DNA of 64,000 nt from a bacterium (GCA_030430495.1 JAUIKM010000006.1:62001-126000); one strand, 5' to 3'; shown: positions 54,601-62,949, counted from the first letter of the stretch. The notes: a model not told the origin generated them from the sequence alone. Numbers and translations: made by a program.

Positions 54601-54624
54601 GCCGGCGAACAGTCGAACGCCTGA
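51601..54624 (+). CDS. Soluble multi-PAS sensor histidine kinase
   Basis: A 1007-residue kinase with no transmembrane segment. About five PAS-like units occur: around residues 25-135 (degenerate), 150-265, 275-395 (SFNAEQHRYEFVNEEFQRQSGYSREEF), 400-510 (NLVFKLVRRSDGKYVYRLREG) and 515-640 (GIMQIVVTSGGQINYIANRAFESQTGYSVEEF), followed by a shorter PAS (NPNPILEISVKGEVTYQN). The kinase has H-box VSHEFRTPL, N-box LLSNAVKYS, G1 DKGIGI and G2 GTGIGLSL. No receiver domain or adjacent response regulator is seen. The ATG gives MQKMRVLS; an upstream TTG would add 18 residues. It is followed by the TPR kinase on the same strand. Confidence 0.93.
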   Translation: MQKMRVLSKKASSPVAATDPRSGGSQTECIVVCTRGGRIVHAGAGATELFGSDHHQILHSQILEQLEIEIDGEPFLEPVGVEALYNRAVEGSCDVFVYSGNHSFHVSDIVTPIFDEDQPDRITSWIWTFVFSPALIEDIFQHAHQFIDSLSEAVFIADENDVILYSNERLCELAGRNNHELINCELTQLFDAPFDRGSELADTGAGSDNFLGRYLNTMIGASGERLWVEVGMSSMDGIIERQGVKLGILANVTARMRAELAAQKSTEKLRKLVHYLPVAITSFNAEQHRYEFVNEEFQRQSGYSREEFDDLNADTLVDMVHPDDRDRIFGFFRRWESDGFPGRQNIQYRINNKNGETVWLDTYLFAELDEHGKVDTINQICVDITRLRSAQTALEDALRQDFRRTVENLQNLVFKLVRRSDGKYVYRLREGKLAGEINSAVVYDRSPDEIFGVLHRDRVGPQIARAFEGNSVRFEMEFEGQWLFYVLEPVFEQGVVREVVGSAVDITELKKVELRLRDSEARNRRLIDAIPLGIMQIVVTSGGQINYIANRAFESQTGYSVEEFVRLSSDESESLYHPNDSERVNQLWARWFSEDSPSMAHDLYRFRHKSGEYRYMEMYATRFRAEGGDRYYIQAAMDVTEKKLAENRLKMLATFPEENPNPILEISVKGEVTYQNQVAQQHFPDIAGRGLAHPLLAWLPPYMDGLVNKAGKTVRHEYENANVVYDLSVSYLPEGEILRIFCHIITEQKQAERQLRKALTTERELNALKTRFVSTVSHEFRTPLAGILSSAEILERYADRLEEWRRKEEIGKIKSRVTELTHLMDDFLLQSSLPAAGERLSYGDVDLSELCRDVTENLQETDPAASAIEYECELDDSVLVGDGRLLRQVVKNLLSNAVKYSGAGSPIVLRVREQGDFLELCVADKGIGIPASEQVRLFTPFFRASNVLQRPGTGIGLSLVKEFVELHGGTIDVESKVGQGSTFIVLLPRRQPAQNLGHGGAGEQSNA

Positions 54625-54746
54625 CTCCGGTAAGAGTTTTGGTAATGTTTTGATGTTATACAGCCGAGAATACATTGCAGTCCGCCGTCGATGCCGATTC
54701 CTTCCGGCATCGCTTCCGTGCGCCCTGAGCGCCGAATAAGGCAGTT

Positions 54747-56894
54747 ATGGTCGACAAGACACTCGACATACAGACTCAGCTTAAGCAGGCGAGCGACGAC
54801 CGCGAGCGGGTTGATATTCTCAACCAGAAATCGTGGGAACTGCGCAACTACAATCCTATCCAGGCGCGCAATCTGGCGCAGATGGCCCACAAGATCGCGG
54901 CCCCGCTTCAATACGTCATGGGCATGGCGGAAAGCCTCAGGAACCTGGGGGTGAGCAAGTGCCTGCTCGGTGAATTCCAGAGCGCACTGTCCGACGCACA
55001 AAAGGCTATCGGCTACTACAAACAGATCGATTTTGACAAAGGGCAGGTCAGCGTATTTAATCTTCTCGGCGTCATCTACGCCCGGCTCAATAAATACAGT
55101 GTAGCGCTCAAATACCAGCACAAAGTGCTGACGTACTACGAAAAACAGGGCGATAAACGCATTATCGCCTCAACGCTGACGAACATCGGCTCGGTTTACA
55201 AGGAGCTGACCCAGTACGATACGGCGCTTGAATACCACCTGCGCGCTCTGCGCATGTGCGAGGAAATCGGCGACGACCGCACGCTGGCCACGACGCTCAA
55301 CAACGTCAGCGCCATCTATTTTGCGATGGACAACTTCGAGACGGCGCTGAAATATCTTTTGCGGTCCTACCCGATCTTCAAACGCATCAATGACCTGCGC
55401 GGACTGGCCCACACCTACGGCAACATGGGCCTGATTTACTTTTTCCTCAACAAAACAGAGGATGCGCTCAAATACCTGACGCTCTCACTGGAGATCAGGA
55501 CTTCCACCGGCGACAAAACCGGGATTGCATTCTCACTTAAACACCTCGGCAATGTGTACTTCCAGCTCAAAGATACCGACCGCTGTGTGCAGTACCTGCT
55601 CAAGTCGATGAAAATTTATTCCGAACTACCGGACGTTAACGGTCTGACCGACGTGTATGTTAACCTCGGCAAGGTCTACCTGAGCGAAGAGCGCTACGAA
55701 GACGCCAATTCCGCCTGCCTTTCCGGCCTTGACGTCGTGCGTCAGTCGAACAACAAAGACCTGATGTTCCGCTTATATGAAGTTCTGTACCGCATTCACG
55801 TTGCGACGGGTGACTTTAAAAAAGGCCTCGAATACTACCGCATGTATTCGGAAACCCGCAACGAAGTCCGCAACATCGAAAAACACAAAGCTATCACCGC
55901 GATCGAGTTCCGCTACGACATGGAACGCATCGAACGCGAGAAAGAGATTTATCGCCTCAAAAACGTCGAGCTGGCCAACGCACTTAAACAAATTGAACAG
56001 GCCAATGCCGAGCTGGAAGAAAAGTCGGCCTCGCTGGAAGAAGCCAAGCTGGAGCTCGAAGCGCGTCAGCATCAGATCATGCGCTTTAACCACGAACTGG
56101 AAGAAGCCAACCTGCGCCTGAAAGTCTCCAACGAACGCCTGCTGGTCGTCGACAAAGAGAAAAACGAAATCCTGAGCATTGTGGCGCACGACCTGAAAAA
56201 TCCGCTCACCGGCGTTCTGCTGGCCAGCGACTCCATGCGCCAATATCTCAACATATTAAACAAACGCGATATCCTGCAGTATCTGGACAATATCCAGTCC
56301 TGCTCGGATTCAATGATGGACCTCATTTCAAATCTGCTGGACGTGCGCATGCTGGAAGACGGCGTGATGCGTTTTGAAATGAATAAAGTTTCCATCACGC
56401 GCGTGGTTGACAAAATTGTCAACGTCTATCAGCAACGCGCTCGCCGCAAGAGCATCACGCTTGTGTACGAAGCGGTCGACGAGCCCGCTTTTGTTGTCGG
56501 CGATGAAGAACGCATCCGCGAAGTGGTTGAAAACCTCGTGTCCAACGCCATCAAATATTCGCCGAAGTCGCGCCGCGTCTGGATTACGGTTGCCAGGTCG
56601 GAAGAAGATGTGTCGGTAGTCGTCAAAGACGAAGGGCCGGGGCTCTCGGCCGAAGAACAGAAAAAGCTCTACCAGAAATTTGTGCGTTTAAGTGCGCGGC
56701 CCACCGGCGGCGAAAGTTCGTCGGGGCTCGGTCTCGCAATCGCCAGAAATTTTGTTGAACGCATGAACGGTAAAATCTGGTGTGACAGCGAACCCGGAAA
56801 AGGCGCTGCATTTGGCGTCGGCCTGCCGCTGCACAGGGACGCGACGGACGCGAAGCCGGTCGCCACGGAAAATCACAAGGAAGCCGCCGGTTAA
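54747..56894 (+). CDS. Soluble TPR-repeat sensor histidine kinase
   Basis: A 715-residue cytoplasmic kinase. Residues ~25-370 are TPR repeats (LGVIYARLNKYSVALKYQHKVL, NIGSVYKELTQYDTALEYHLRAL, NMGLIYFFLNKTEDALKYLTLSL). A long coiled coil follows (~375-475, IEQANAELEEKSASLEEAKLELEA). The kinase part has H-box VAHDLKNPL, N-box LVSNAIKYSP, G1 DEGPGL and G2 SSGLGLAIA. TPR input suggests peptide or protein sensing; TPRs are used this way by RRNPP-type peptide receptors, which is analogy only. It lies about 120 bp behind the PAS kinase and converges with the peptide-export operon, whose last gene ends 79 bp away. Confidence 0.93.
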   Translation: MVDKTLDIQTQLKQASDDRERVDILNQKSWELRNYNPIQARNLAQMAHKIAAPLQYVMGMAESLRNLGVSKCLLGEFQSALSDAQKAIGYYKQIDFDKGQVSVFNLLGVIYARLNKYSVALKYQHKVLTYYEKQGDKRIIASTLTNIGSVYKELTQYDTALEYHLRALRMCEEIGDDRTLATTLNNVSAIYFAMDNFETALKYLLRSYPIFKRINDLRGLAHTYGNMGLIYFFLNKTEDALKYLTLSLEIRTSTGDKTGIAFSLKHLGNVYFQLKDTDRCVQYLLKSMKIYSELPDVNGLTDVYVNLGKVYLSEERYEDANSACLSGLDVVRQSNNKDLMFRLYEVLYRIHVATGDFKKGLEYYRMYSETRNEVRNIEKHKAITAIEFRYDMERIEREKEIYRLKNVELANALKQIEQANAELEEKSASLEEAKLELEARQHQIMRFNHELEEANLRLKVSNERLLVVDKEKNEILSIVAHDLKNPLTGVLLASDSMRQYLNILNKRDILQYLDNIQSCSDSMMDLISNLLDVRMLEDGVMRFEMNKVSITRVVDKIVNVYQQRARRKSITLVYEAVDEPAFVVGDEERIREVVENLVSNAIKYSPKSRRVWITVARSEEDVSVVVKDEGPGLSAEEQKKLYQKFVRLSARPTGGESSSGLGLAIARNFVERMNGKIWCDSEPGKGAAFGVGLPLHRDATDAKPVATENHKEAAG

Positions 56895-56973
56895 TTAAAC
56901 GTACTCAGTTCCGCAGCGACGCAAAACAGTGTTAACGTGTTGAAATCTCAGAGTCGGCGCGGGCTGCGGCGAT

Positions 56974-58272
56974 TCAATTCACGAAGTAAAAGTAATCCAC
57001 AGTTTTGTCGAAGAGTGACTCGATCAGTCGTTTTTCACCGACAATAATATTGGCCTGAAAAGTGAGCCCCTTGCGCAGTTCAACACTCAGCTCGCGTGCG
57101 GAGGGGCGTTTGTACTCCAGCCGTGTTTCATCCAGCAATGCCAGGACTTTGAAGTAGGGCTGCGCGCCGCTCTCCGTCTGCGTGACATCCGCGGAAATGG
57201 CGCTGATTTCACCTGTTGCAATGCCCCATTCAGAATAGCTGTAGGCGTCGAGTAAAAGGTTGACTTTTAATCCCTCGCGTACAAGGCCTATGTCGTGCGG
57301 CGGAATGTGAATCTCGGCATGCAGGTCCGCATCCGGTGTGATACGGCATAATTCACTGCCGCGCGCGCGGAATACGCCCGCCTTTTCAACATCCAGCACG
57401 CTGACACTTCCGCTGACATTGGCGATAATATGCGCCTTGGAAATATTTTCTCTTAAAGTAGCGGCTTCGCGTTGCAGGTTGTTGATTTCCTGCTCCAGGT
57501 TAAACACAATTTCGCGCAGATCGCGATGTGTATTGTTTAAATATTGAGTGATCTGCAACTCCTGCAGTCGCGCGCTGCTCAGAGTCGTTTCGTGTTCCTC
57601 GATGCTGATGACATTTTTGTTTAACAACTCGTCGGCCCGGTTGGCGCGCCTGCGGTAGACTTCGTACTGTTGAATCAGCAGTTGCACATCGCGCACAAAA
57701 GCGTTGTAGCGCGACATGTATTTGGGCAGCGCCAGCGCGGGCGGAGCGGGGATAAAGTTCTCGTAGTCGTCGCCGTTAAAGTTGAGGGGCGTGACGGCGA
57801 GCATTGCGCGCAGGTCGGTCTTCTCACTCGCAATCAGATCCTGCTGTTGTGTGTTGATGACCAACTGATCGCTCCACTCGACGTAGTCGAAAATCATCAG
57901 CGTGTCTCCGGCGACAACCTGATCCTCTTCACGTACGTTAATCTCGCCGATTCTGCCGTCGAAGGGGCTGATAAAATACTGAACGTCCGTGGTCGGCCGC
58001 AGGCTGCCACGCGCTTTGACAACTACGTCGATCGTGGCAAAAAATGCCCATGCAATCAGACCGAGAAACATGAGGGCGGGCAACCACAGGAAAAGCCGCT
58101 GGGTCAGGCTCGGCCGCGCCAGATACGCTTCCAGCGTGGCGGGCAGCAATTCCTGGCGCAGCATCTGCTCGTCCGGCAGGGGGTCGATACGGCGCACGTC
58201 GTCATCGGACCCGCGTTTTTTCGTCGGTCGGGTCAGGATTGAGCCGCTTTTTATGTCTTTGTTGCCACTCAT
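56974..58272 (-). CDS. HlyD-family membrane-fusion adaptor of the peptide exporter
   Basis: A 432-residue periplasmic adaptor. A cytoplasmic basic N-terminus is followed by one hydrophobic helix at ~60-82 (LFLWLPALMFLGLIAWAFFATI). The barrel/lipoyl part reads VVKARGSLRPTTDVQYFISPFDGRIGEINVREEDQVVAGDTLMIFD. A long alpha-helical hairpin spans ~135-280 (QYEVYRRRANRADELLNKNVISIEEHE, QEINNLQREAATLRENISKAHI), and the second half of the lipoyl motif with the barrel follows (VSGSVSVLDVEKAGVFRARG). It would link the C39 ABC transporter to an outer-membrane channel; no TolC gene is in the window. It starts about 155 bp behind the transporter gene and is the last gene of the cassette. Confidence 0.92.
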   Translation of the reverse strand: MSGNKDIKSGSILTRPTKKRGSDDDVRRIDPLPDEQMLRQELLPATLEAYLARPSLTQRLFLWLPALMFLGLIAWAFFATIDVVVKARGSLRPTTDVQYFISPFDGRIGEINVREEDQVVAGDTLMIFDYVEWSDQLVINTQQQDLIASEKTDLRAMLAVTPLNFNGDDYENFIPAPPALALPKYMSRYNAFVRDVQLLIQQYEVYRRRANRADELLNKNVISIEEHETTLSSARLQELQITQYLNNTHRDLREIVFNLEQEINNLQREAATLRENISKAHIIANVSGSVSVLDVEKAGVFRARGSELCRITPDADLHAEIHIPPHDIGLVREGLKVNLLLDAYSYSEWGIATGEISAISADVTQTESGAQPYFKVLALLDETRLEYKRPSARELSVELRKGLTFQANIIVGEKRLIESLFDKTVDYFYFVN

Positions 58273-58428
58273 GATTTTCTTGTTAGTCGTGCGGATAGAA
58301 GGCTCGCACGAGGCCGTTGGAAACCTTTTCTCCGTCCATGCGCAGAGTTGAAAATACAGGAAATCGCTGTTTGCCGGCAGGCGTCGCTGCGGCGCGATGC
58401 GCGGATTTGTTGCCGCGTCACGAATCCG

Positions 58429-60615
58429 CTACGAGAACATGTCGTTGAGTGCATCGAGCGGCAGCTGACGGTTCCACAACTGGAAGTATTTGCCGCGGCG
58501 TTCGATCAGCTCGCGATGTGTTCCCGATTCGACGATCCTGCCCTTGTTCATCACGACGATCTGGTCGGCGCGCATAACGGTCGAAAGCCGGTGCGCCACC
58601 ATCACTATTGTCATGTGCTGGTACTTGAGCAGGCTGAGCAGTTTCTGGATGGCGGCTTCGGCTTCGCTGTCCAGATTGCTGGTGGCCTCGTCCAGCAGCA
58701 GGATTTTCGGGTCGTTGTACAAGGCGCGCGCAATCGCCACGCGCTGCCGCTGACCGCCCGAAATTGTCGCGCCGTGTTCACCCAGCAGCGTGCTGTAGCG
58801 CGACGGCAGGTCGTTGATAAAACTGTCGGCGCCGACCAATTTGCAGACGTCGATCACCTTGTCCTTGCCGGGGTTGAAGTCGCCGAAAGCGACGTTGTCG
58901 ATCACGCTGCCGTGGAAAAGCTCAATCGACTGCGGCACCACGCCCAGGATGCGCCGCAGTGAAATCATGTCGATGTCGCGCAGGTCCGTGCCGTCCAGCA
59001 GTATTTTTCCGTCCGTCACGGTGTAGAGTTTCTGCAGCAGCTTGAGTATCGTGGTTTTGCCGGAGCCCGACTCGCCGACGACCGCCGTAATTTTTCCCGC
59101 CGGAATCGTGAGGTTGATGTCCTGCAGCGACCAGCCGCGGCCGCCGTAGCGGAAGTTGCAGCCTTCAAAGACTATTTCACCTTCGACCGAGTCGGGTTGC
59201 AACGCGATCATCAGATCGTTGCCGGCATCCTCCGTTTCAATCGCCAGAATTTCATAGAGACGATCCGCCGCAATCAGCGCGTCCTGGATCGACTGATGCA
59301 CGTTGATCAGCCTGGCCAACGGCGCCGTCAGATAACCGACGAGAGTGTAGGACGCCACCAGTTCGCCCAAAGTGACGTCGCCGGCAAATACCAGCGTTCC
59401 ACCGTACCAGAACAGACCGATGACCGCCAGGCCGCCCAGCGTTTCTGAAAAGGTGCCGTTGACCATGTTCTGTTTGGTGGCGCGTTCCATCAATCGCAGA
59501 ATGCGCGTAAAAATCAGCTCCGTTTTCAGGTTGGACGCCCGTTCCGCCGTTACCGCTTTGATTGTTTCGATGCCGTTGATGCTGGAAGTGTACTGCGCCT
59601 GCAACTCCGCCGCGCTTTCCATCAAATGGCGCTGCGTGGTCCGGATGGGTTTGCGCAGGAGCAGGTAGAGCAGCATGAATCCGGGGAAGACCGCCGACGC
59701 CAGCAGTGCAAGTTTCCAGGAGTAGAGCAACAACACTGCAAACGCAATGACAATCATAAGAGAGTCAATCAGCACCGTCAGCGTCGTGCCGCCGACCGCA
59801 TTGCGAATCTTGACGGCATCGTTGACGCGCGAAATAATCTCGCCGACGCGGCGAGCGTCAAAGAACGACTGCGGCAGGCGCAGGATGTGTTTGTAGTAGC
59901 CCAGGATCAGGCGCGCATCGACTTTTTGCGCGATCAGCAGCAGCAGCAAACGCCGCATCCAGCCAAAAAACGCTCGGAATACCACCAGCAGTAACATGCC
60001 CAGCGAGAGCACGTGCAGCAGTTTTTCATCGTGATTGGGGAAGACTTCGTCCAGCAACACGCCCACGTAAAACGCGGTGGCGACCCCGAGAATGGTATAG
60101 AGGAAAGCCGCGACAAATGCTTCGACGGCCAGCGTGCGGTGCGGCTGAATCAGATCGAAAAAACGTTGCAGGTTGCTTTGTTTCAGGTCGCCCTTTTTGA
60201 AGTCGTCGCCCGGGCTCAGGATAATGGCGATATTTGTCCACTGGTCAAAGAAGTCCTGGACTTTGACCTTCTGCAGGCCCGTTTCAGGGTCGCCAATTAT
60301 GACGTGTTTGCCCTTGCGGCGGAACACCACCACCCAGTGATGCCCGATATTTTCCTTTTCAATTCGCGCGATAAAGGGCTTGGCCACTTCATCCAGTTTG
60401 TCGTCGCCTGCACGAATACCCTTGGCGTTCATCCCGAGCTTTTCCGCCGCGGACACGATGCCGAATATGGTGGTGCCCTGATTGTCCGTGGCGGCGTACT
60501 CGCGTATACGCGCCAACGGCAGTGACAGACCAAAGTGGTCGGCTACCGTCGCCAGACAGGCGGCGCCGCAGTCGCGCCGGGAGCGTTGTCGAACAACCTT
60601 GTAGGATTTAAACAT
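58429..60615 (-). CDS. C39-peptidase-containing ABC transporter (PCAT), leader-cleaving peptide exporter
   Basis: A 728-residue transporter that cleaves a double-glycine leader and exports the peptide. The N-terminal C39 peptidase (~1-140) has Gln10 and catalytic Cys16 in QRSRRDCGAACLATVADHFG, His in HHWVVVF and Asp in IIGDPETG, so it should be active. Six membrane helices occupy ~160-440. The C-terminal ATPase has Walker A GESGSGKTT, signature ISGGQRQRVAIARAL and Walker B ILLLDEATSNLD with a switch His in AHRLSTV. The substrate is most likely the 55-residue peptide encoded directly upstream. A terminator and a separate leader hairpin lie between the two genes, so transporter and peptide levels are probably uncoupled. 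Confidence 0.96.
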   Translation of the reverse strand: MFKSYKVVRQRSRRDCGAACLATVADHFGLSLPLARIREYAATDNQGTTIFGIVSAAEKLGMNAKGIRAGDDKLDEVAKPFIARIEKENIGHHWVVVFRRKGKHVIIGDPETGLQKVKVQDFFDQWTNIAIILSPGDDFKKGDLKQSNLQRFFDLIQPHRTLAVEAFVAAFLYTILGVATAFYVGVLLDEVFPNHDEKLLHVLSLGMLLLVVFRAFFGWMRRLLLLLIAQKVDARLILGYYKHILRLPQSFFDARRVGEIISRVNDAVKIRNAVGGTTLTVLIDSLMIVIAFAVLLLYSWKLALLASAVFPGFMLLYLLLRKPIRTTQRHLMESAAELQAQYTSSINGIETIKAVTAERASNLKTELIFTRILRLMERATKQNMVNGTFSETLGGLAVIGLFWYGGTLVFAGDVTLGELVASYTLVGYLTAPLARLINVHQSIQDALIAADRLYEILAIETEDAGNDLMIALQPDSVEGEIVFEGCNFRYGGRGWSLQDINLTIPAGKITAVVGESGSGKTTILKLLQKLYTVTDGKILLDGTDLRDIDMISLRRILGVVPQSIELFHGSVIDNVAFGDFNPGKDKVIDVCKLVGADSFINDLPSRYSTLLGEHGATISGGQRQRVAIARALYNDPKILLLDEATSNLDSEAEAAIQKLLSLLKYQHMTIVMVAHRLSTVMRADQIVVMNKGRIVESGTHRELIERRGKYFQLWNRQLPLDALNDMFS

Positions 60616-60638
60616 GCCTGTGTGTGTTGTTGTGCGGG

Positions 60639-60681
60639 GGCGGACATGGTGTCTCCACCGGATGGACCCTGGATGTCCGCC
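60639..60681 (-). promoter_or_regulatory. Inverted repeat in the exporter mRNA leader
   Basis: GGCGGACAT (60639-60647) and ATGTCCGCC (60673-60681) form a perfect 9-bp stem with a 25-nt loop, between 24 and 66 bases upstream of the exporter start codon on the minus strand. It may control exporter translation or be an operator. The role is inferred. Confidence 0.4.
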
Positions 60682-60714
60682 GTTTCAGACCTGAATGTTA
60701 TCCATTTTCATGCC

Positions 60715-60753
60715 AAAACAAAAAAAGTCCGCGAGTACTTTACTCGCGGACTT
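60715..60753 (-). terminator. Strong terminator between the peptide gene and the exporter gene
   Basis: AAGTCCGCGAGTA and TACTCGCGGACTT form a perfect 13-bp stem with a 3-nt loop. On the minus strand it is followed by TTTTTTTGTTTTGG. It begins 33 bp past the peptide stop codon, so most transcripts from the upstream promoter should end here and encode only the peptide. Confidence 0.92.
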
Positions 60754-60785
60754 CTCAAGTAGCTGATAGTCGGGTGGAATCTGAA

Positions 60786-60953
60786 TCAGGCTTCGAACGA
60801 CCAGATCGTTTCGAGAGCGTAACCTGCATTGCCGGAATCCATTGCCGGCTCACTGATAGCGTCGAAGCTGGTGTCGTAGCTGATGGAAGAAGTACCAGCG
60901 TCGATTTGCGTCATTTCGTCAAGCGTCAGGGTTTGGATTTCGAGATTCTGCAT
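60786..60953 (-). CDS. Double-glycine-type leader peptide precursor (55 aa), not in the ORF track
   Basis: A 55-codon gene below the track's size cut. Residues 1-20 (MQNLEIQTLTLDEMTQIDAG) fit the C39 leader consensus counted from the cleavage site: Leu at -12, Glu at -8, Met at -7, Ile at -4, Ala at -2 and Gly at -1. The predicted mature peptide (35 residues, starting TSSISYDTSF and ending ETIWSFEA) has three Asp, three Glu, no Lys, Arg or Cys, and one Trp. This is unlike cationic pore-forming bacteriocins and unlike lanthipeptides; no modification enzyme is nearby. A GGAG site lies 7 bp upstream, a near-consensus promoter further up, a strong terminator behind, then the C39 exporter and HlyD. 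Signal peptide, modulator or bacteriocin remain open. Confidence 0.85.
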   Translation of the reverse strand: MQNLEIQTLTLDEMTQIDAGTSSISYDTSFDAISEPAMDSGNAGYALETIWSFEA

Positions 60954-61020
60954 GATAGGTCTCCAGAAAAAATTGAGGTTAAATATTTGCGCCTAGTTGA
61001 TTTTAATTTTAACTGATGCT

Positions 61021-61049
61021 AAATTAGTAGATTTTTCTCTTCGTGTCAA
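61021..61049 (-). promoter_or_regulatory. Sigma-70-like promoter of the peptide gene
   Basis: On the minus strand a perfect TTGACA (61044-61049) is followed after 17 bp by TAATTT (61021-61026). The predicted start lies about 60 bp upstream of the peptide ATG. The AT-rich flanks, with two A/T runs just upstream, could act as an UP-element. The match to the classical sigma-70 form is unusual for this group, where TTTG/TAnnTTTG promoters dominate. Confidence 0.7.
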
Positions 61050-61544
61050 GAGGCGTTGAAAAAAAGTCTGAAAAAAAATTTAGAACCGCCCCACGCTCGA
61101 AATTGCATACTCCTTGCAACAGACGCAATACGTAGAAATACGTAAAAAAATCCTGTGGCAAGTTGCGGTTGAAATCTACCGGCCGCGGGCATCAGCCGCC
61201 GCGGTTTTGTTGGTTGTTCTCGATGTTTCAGCCGAAGGCACGGGAAGAGCATCGGTACGTTGAAGTCATGGTCTCCACCAGATGTGTATCTGTAGGATCG
61301 ACCATTTGACATCAAATCTTGAATGCATTGGTGCACATTCGGCACGAAACCATGCAATTTGAGCCGCAAAGCCCGTCCGAGTCAATCCGAATCGGTCGGT
61401 GAAGAATTTGCTTAGCTCTGTGTTACCGGGCAGTAACGGCATGCGGCGTTTATAGCCGCTGAGAGGCAGTTTCAGCTTGGTGGACAGGTGTTGTCCCGCC
61501 CGTGGCAGTGGGCTGAATTGAAGATGTGATTAAGCGCCGGACGC
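61050..61544. other. Intergenic stretch upstream of the peptide gene
   Basis: No gene is recognised in about 495 bases. The minus-strand ORF at 61046-61369 has no recognisable domain and runs into the promoter region. I see no strong hairpin. Confidence 0.5.
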
Positions 61545-62888
61545 TCAATTGCGGCCGTAGCGGTATTTGTCGCTTGGGCTGAGCGGCGAAGACAGTCGGA
61601 AGTCGCCGAAACCCTTGTAATCCACAAATATGAATTCGCGGTTGTTGGGATAACTCCAGCGCTCCACCACTCGGCCGTCCGTGCGATAGTCCTGTCGCTG
61701 AATATCCTGCGGCGGACCGAAGATAATAAAAACCCGACCCATGTCCGTCAGCCAGCCGGCTGAATAAGAGCGGAATTTTTTGTTGACGTATTCTATCCGC
61801 GCGTAAAATTCGTCGTAGGCTTCGTTGCGCAGCGTGCCCTGCGTCGGGTCGATGTTGCGCCAGAATTCAAAAAAGCGCTCGCGCCTCGTCTCCGTGTCGG
61901 CGCCGGACTCTATGAAGTTCAGTTCCTCCTGCGTCGCCACATAGCGCATCTGCCGAATAGCTGTCCAGAGGGCCTCGTCGCCAATCGGTCCGAATTGTGA
62001 ATTCATCTCAATGCGCAGCGAGTGTTCGCTGACCGCCAGAATATCGCTGGTTTGCAGCTCCTCGCCGGCATCGATGCGCAGCGCCAGAACTTTCAGGACA
62101 AAATTGCCGGGGCTGATATCGGCCGGGAGATTGACTTTCACAAAGTGCTGTTGGCGGTTCTGCTCGCAAACCTGGCGCACGCGCTCGCCGCCGGCAATGA
62201 TGTCGCCGTCGCTGTCGAGTATCTGCCACGTGGCATCGAATGCGCTGATCAGCGGGGAGTTGTTGTAGGACTCAAAAAAGGCAAAAAAACCGTCGCTGAG
62301 CATCGGGGTCACGTCGTCCGTAATGTGCGGCGTCACCGTGTAGCGTCCCTGCTGTTGCGCGATGGCGCTGGCCAGCAGGATGCCGGAAATGGAAAAGGGA
62401 TAGGACCGGTAGTCTATCACCGAGACGCGGCGTCGGCGCGAAAGCTCGCGTTGCGCGAGTACATCGCGCACCAACACTTCCACCTCGTAGTCGCCGGGCG
62501 GCAGTGAGTACACTTTCTGAATGTAGTCGAATTCGGCGTTGATGCCCTGGGTGGATGTGTACTCCGCCACGTCGAGCACGCGACTGACGGACTCCGTCCG
62601 CAGGCGTTCGCCGGATGTGTCGCGCACGGAAATGCGTACCGTGAAGTTGGAGCGGAACGAGGACTCCTGTTTTTCGAACTGCAGCGACTGGTAGGGGACA
62701 ACAACGTAGACGTCCACGCGATGCGCCTCGGCGCTGTCGCCGCGGAGCGAGATGACGTCGAGCAGAAAGCCGTGGCGTTGGTCGAGCGTTTCGCTGGATT
62801 GCGCCCGCCCTTCGGTGGCGACAACGTGCAGCAGAACCAGCAGCCAGACCAGCGCAAACCTCCGATATGTCCGCCGCGCATTTTTCAT
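61545..62888 (-). CDS. GWxTD-domain secreted protein
   Basis: A 447-residue exported protein. The signal is MKNARRTYRRFALVWLLVLLHVVATEGRAQ. The mature N-terminal half is beta-rich, with VDVYVVVPYQSLQFEKQESSFRSNFTVRISVRD and a YSLPPGDYEVEVLVRDV sandwich. The C-terminal ~120 residues carry the GWxTD domain: EFYARIEYVNKKFRSYSAGWLTDMGRVFIIFGPPQ, ending FVDYKGFGDFRLSSP. GWxTD proteins are typical of Ignavibacteria and relatives; their function is unknown to me. The ORF-track version adds 79 residues before the signal. It lies 61 bp downstream of rimO on the same strand. Confidence 0.9.
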   Translation of the reverse strand: MKNARRTYRRFALVWLLVLLHVVATEGRAQSSETLDQRHGFLLDVISLRGDSAEAHRVDVYVVVPYQSLQFEKQESSFRSNFTVRISVRDTSGERLRTESVSRVLDVAEYTSTQGINAEFDYIQKVYSLPPGDYEVEVLVRDVLAQRELSRRRRVSVIDYRSYPFSISGILLASAIAQQQGRYTVTPHITDDVTPMLSDGFFAFFESYNNSPLISAFDATWQILDSDGDIIAGGERVRQVCEQNRQQHFVKVNLPADISPGNFVLKVLALRIDAGEELQTSDILAVSEHSLRIEMNSQFGPIGDEALWTAIRQMRYVATQEELNFIESGADTETRRERFFEFWRNIDPTQGTLRNEAYDEFYARIEYVNKKFRSYSAGWLTDMGRVFIIFGPPQDIQRQDYRTDGRVVERWSYPNNREFIFVDYKGFGDFRLSSPLSPSDKYRYGRN

Positions 62889-62949
62889 CTGTGGTATAAT
62901 CGATTGATTTTGGTCAATGTTGTGGTTTAACATCAAAAAAGCCACATAA

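Noticed and set aside
57670-58242. Plus-strand ORF opposite the HlyD gene
   Set aside because: Antisense shadow of a clear adaptor protein.
61046-61369. Minus-strand 107-codon ORF upstream of the peptide gene, considered as an immunity or second peptide gene
   Set aside because: It has no leader motif or membrane helix and its end runs into the peptide promoter.
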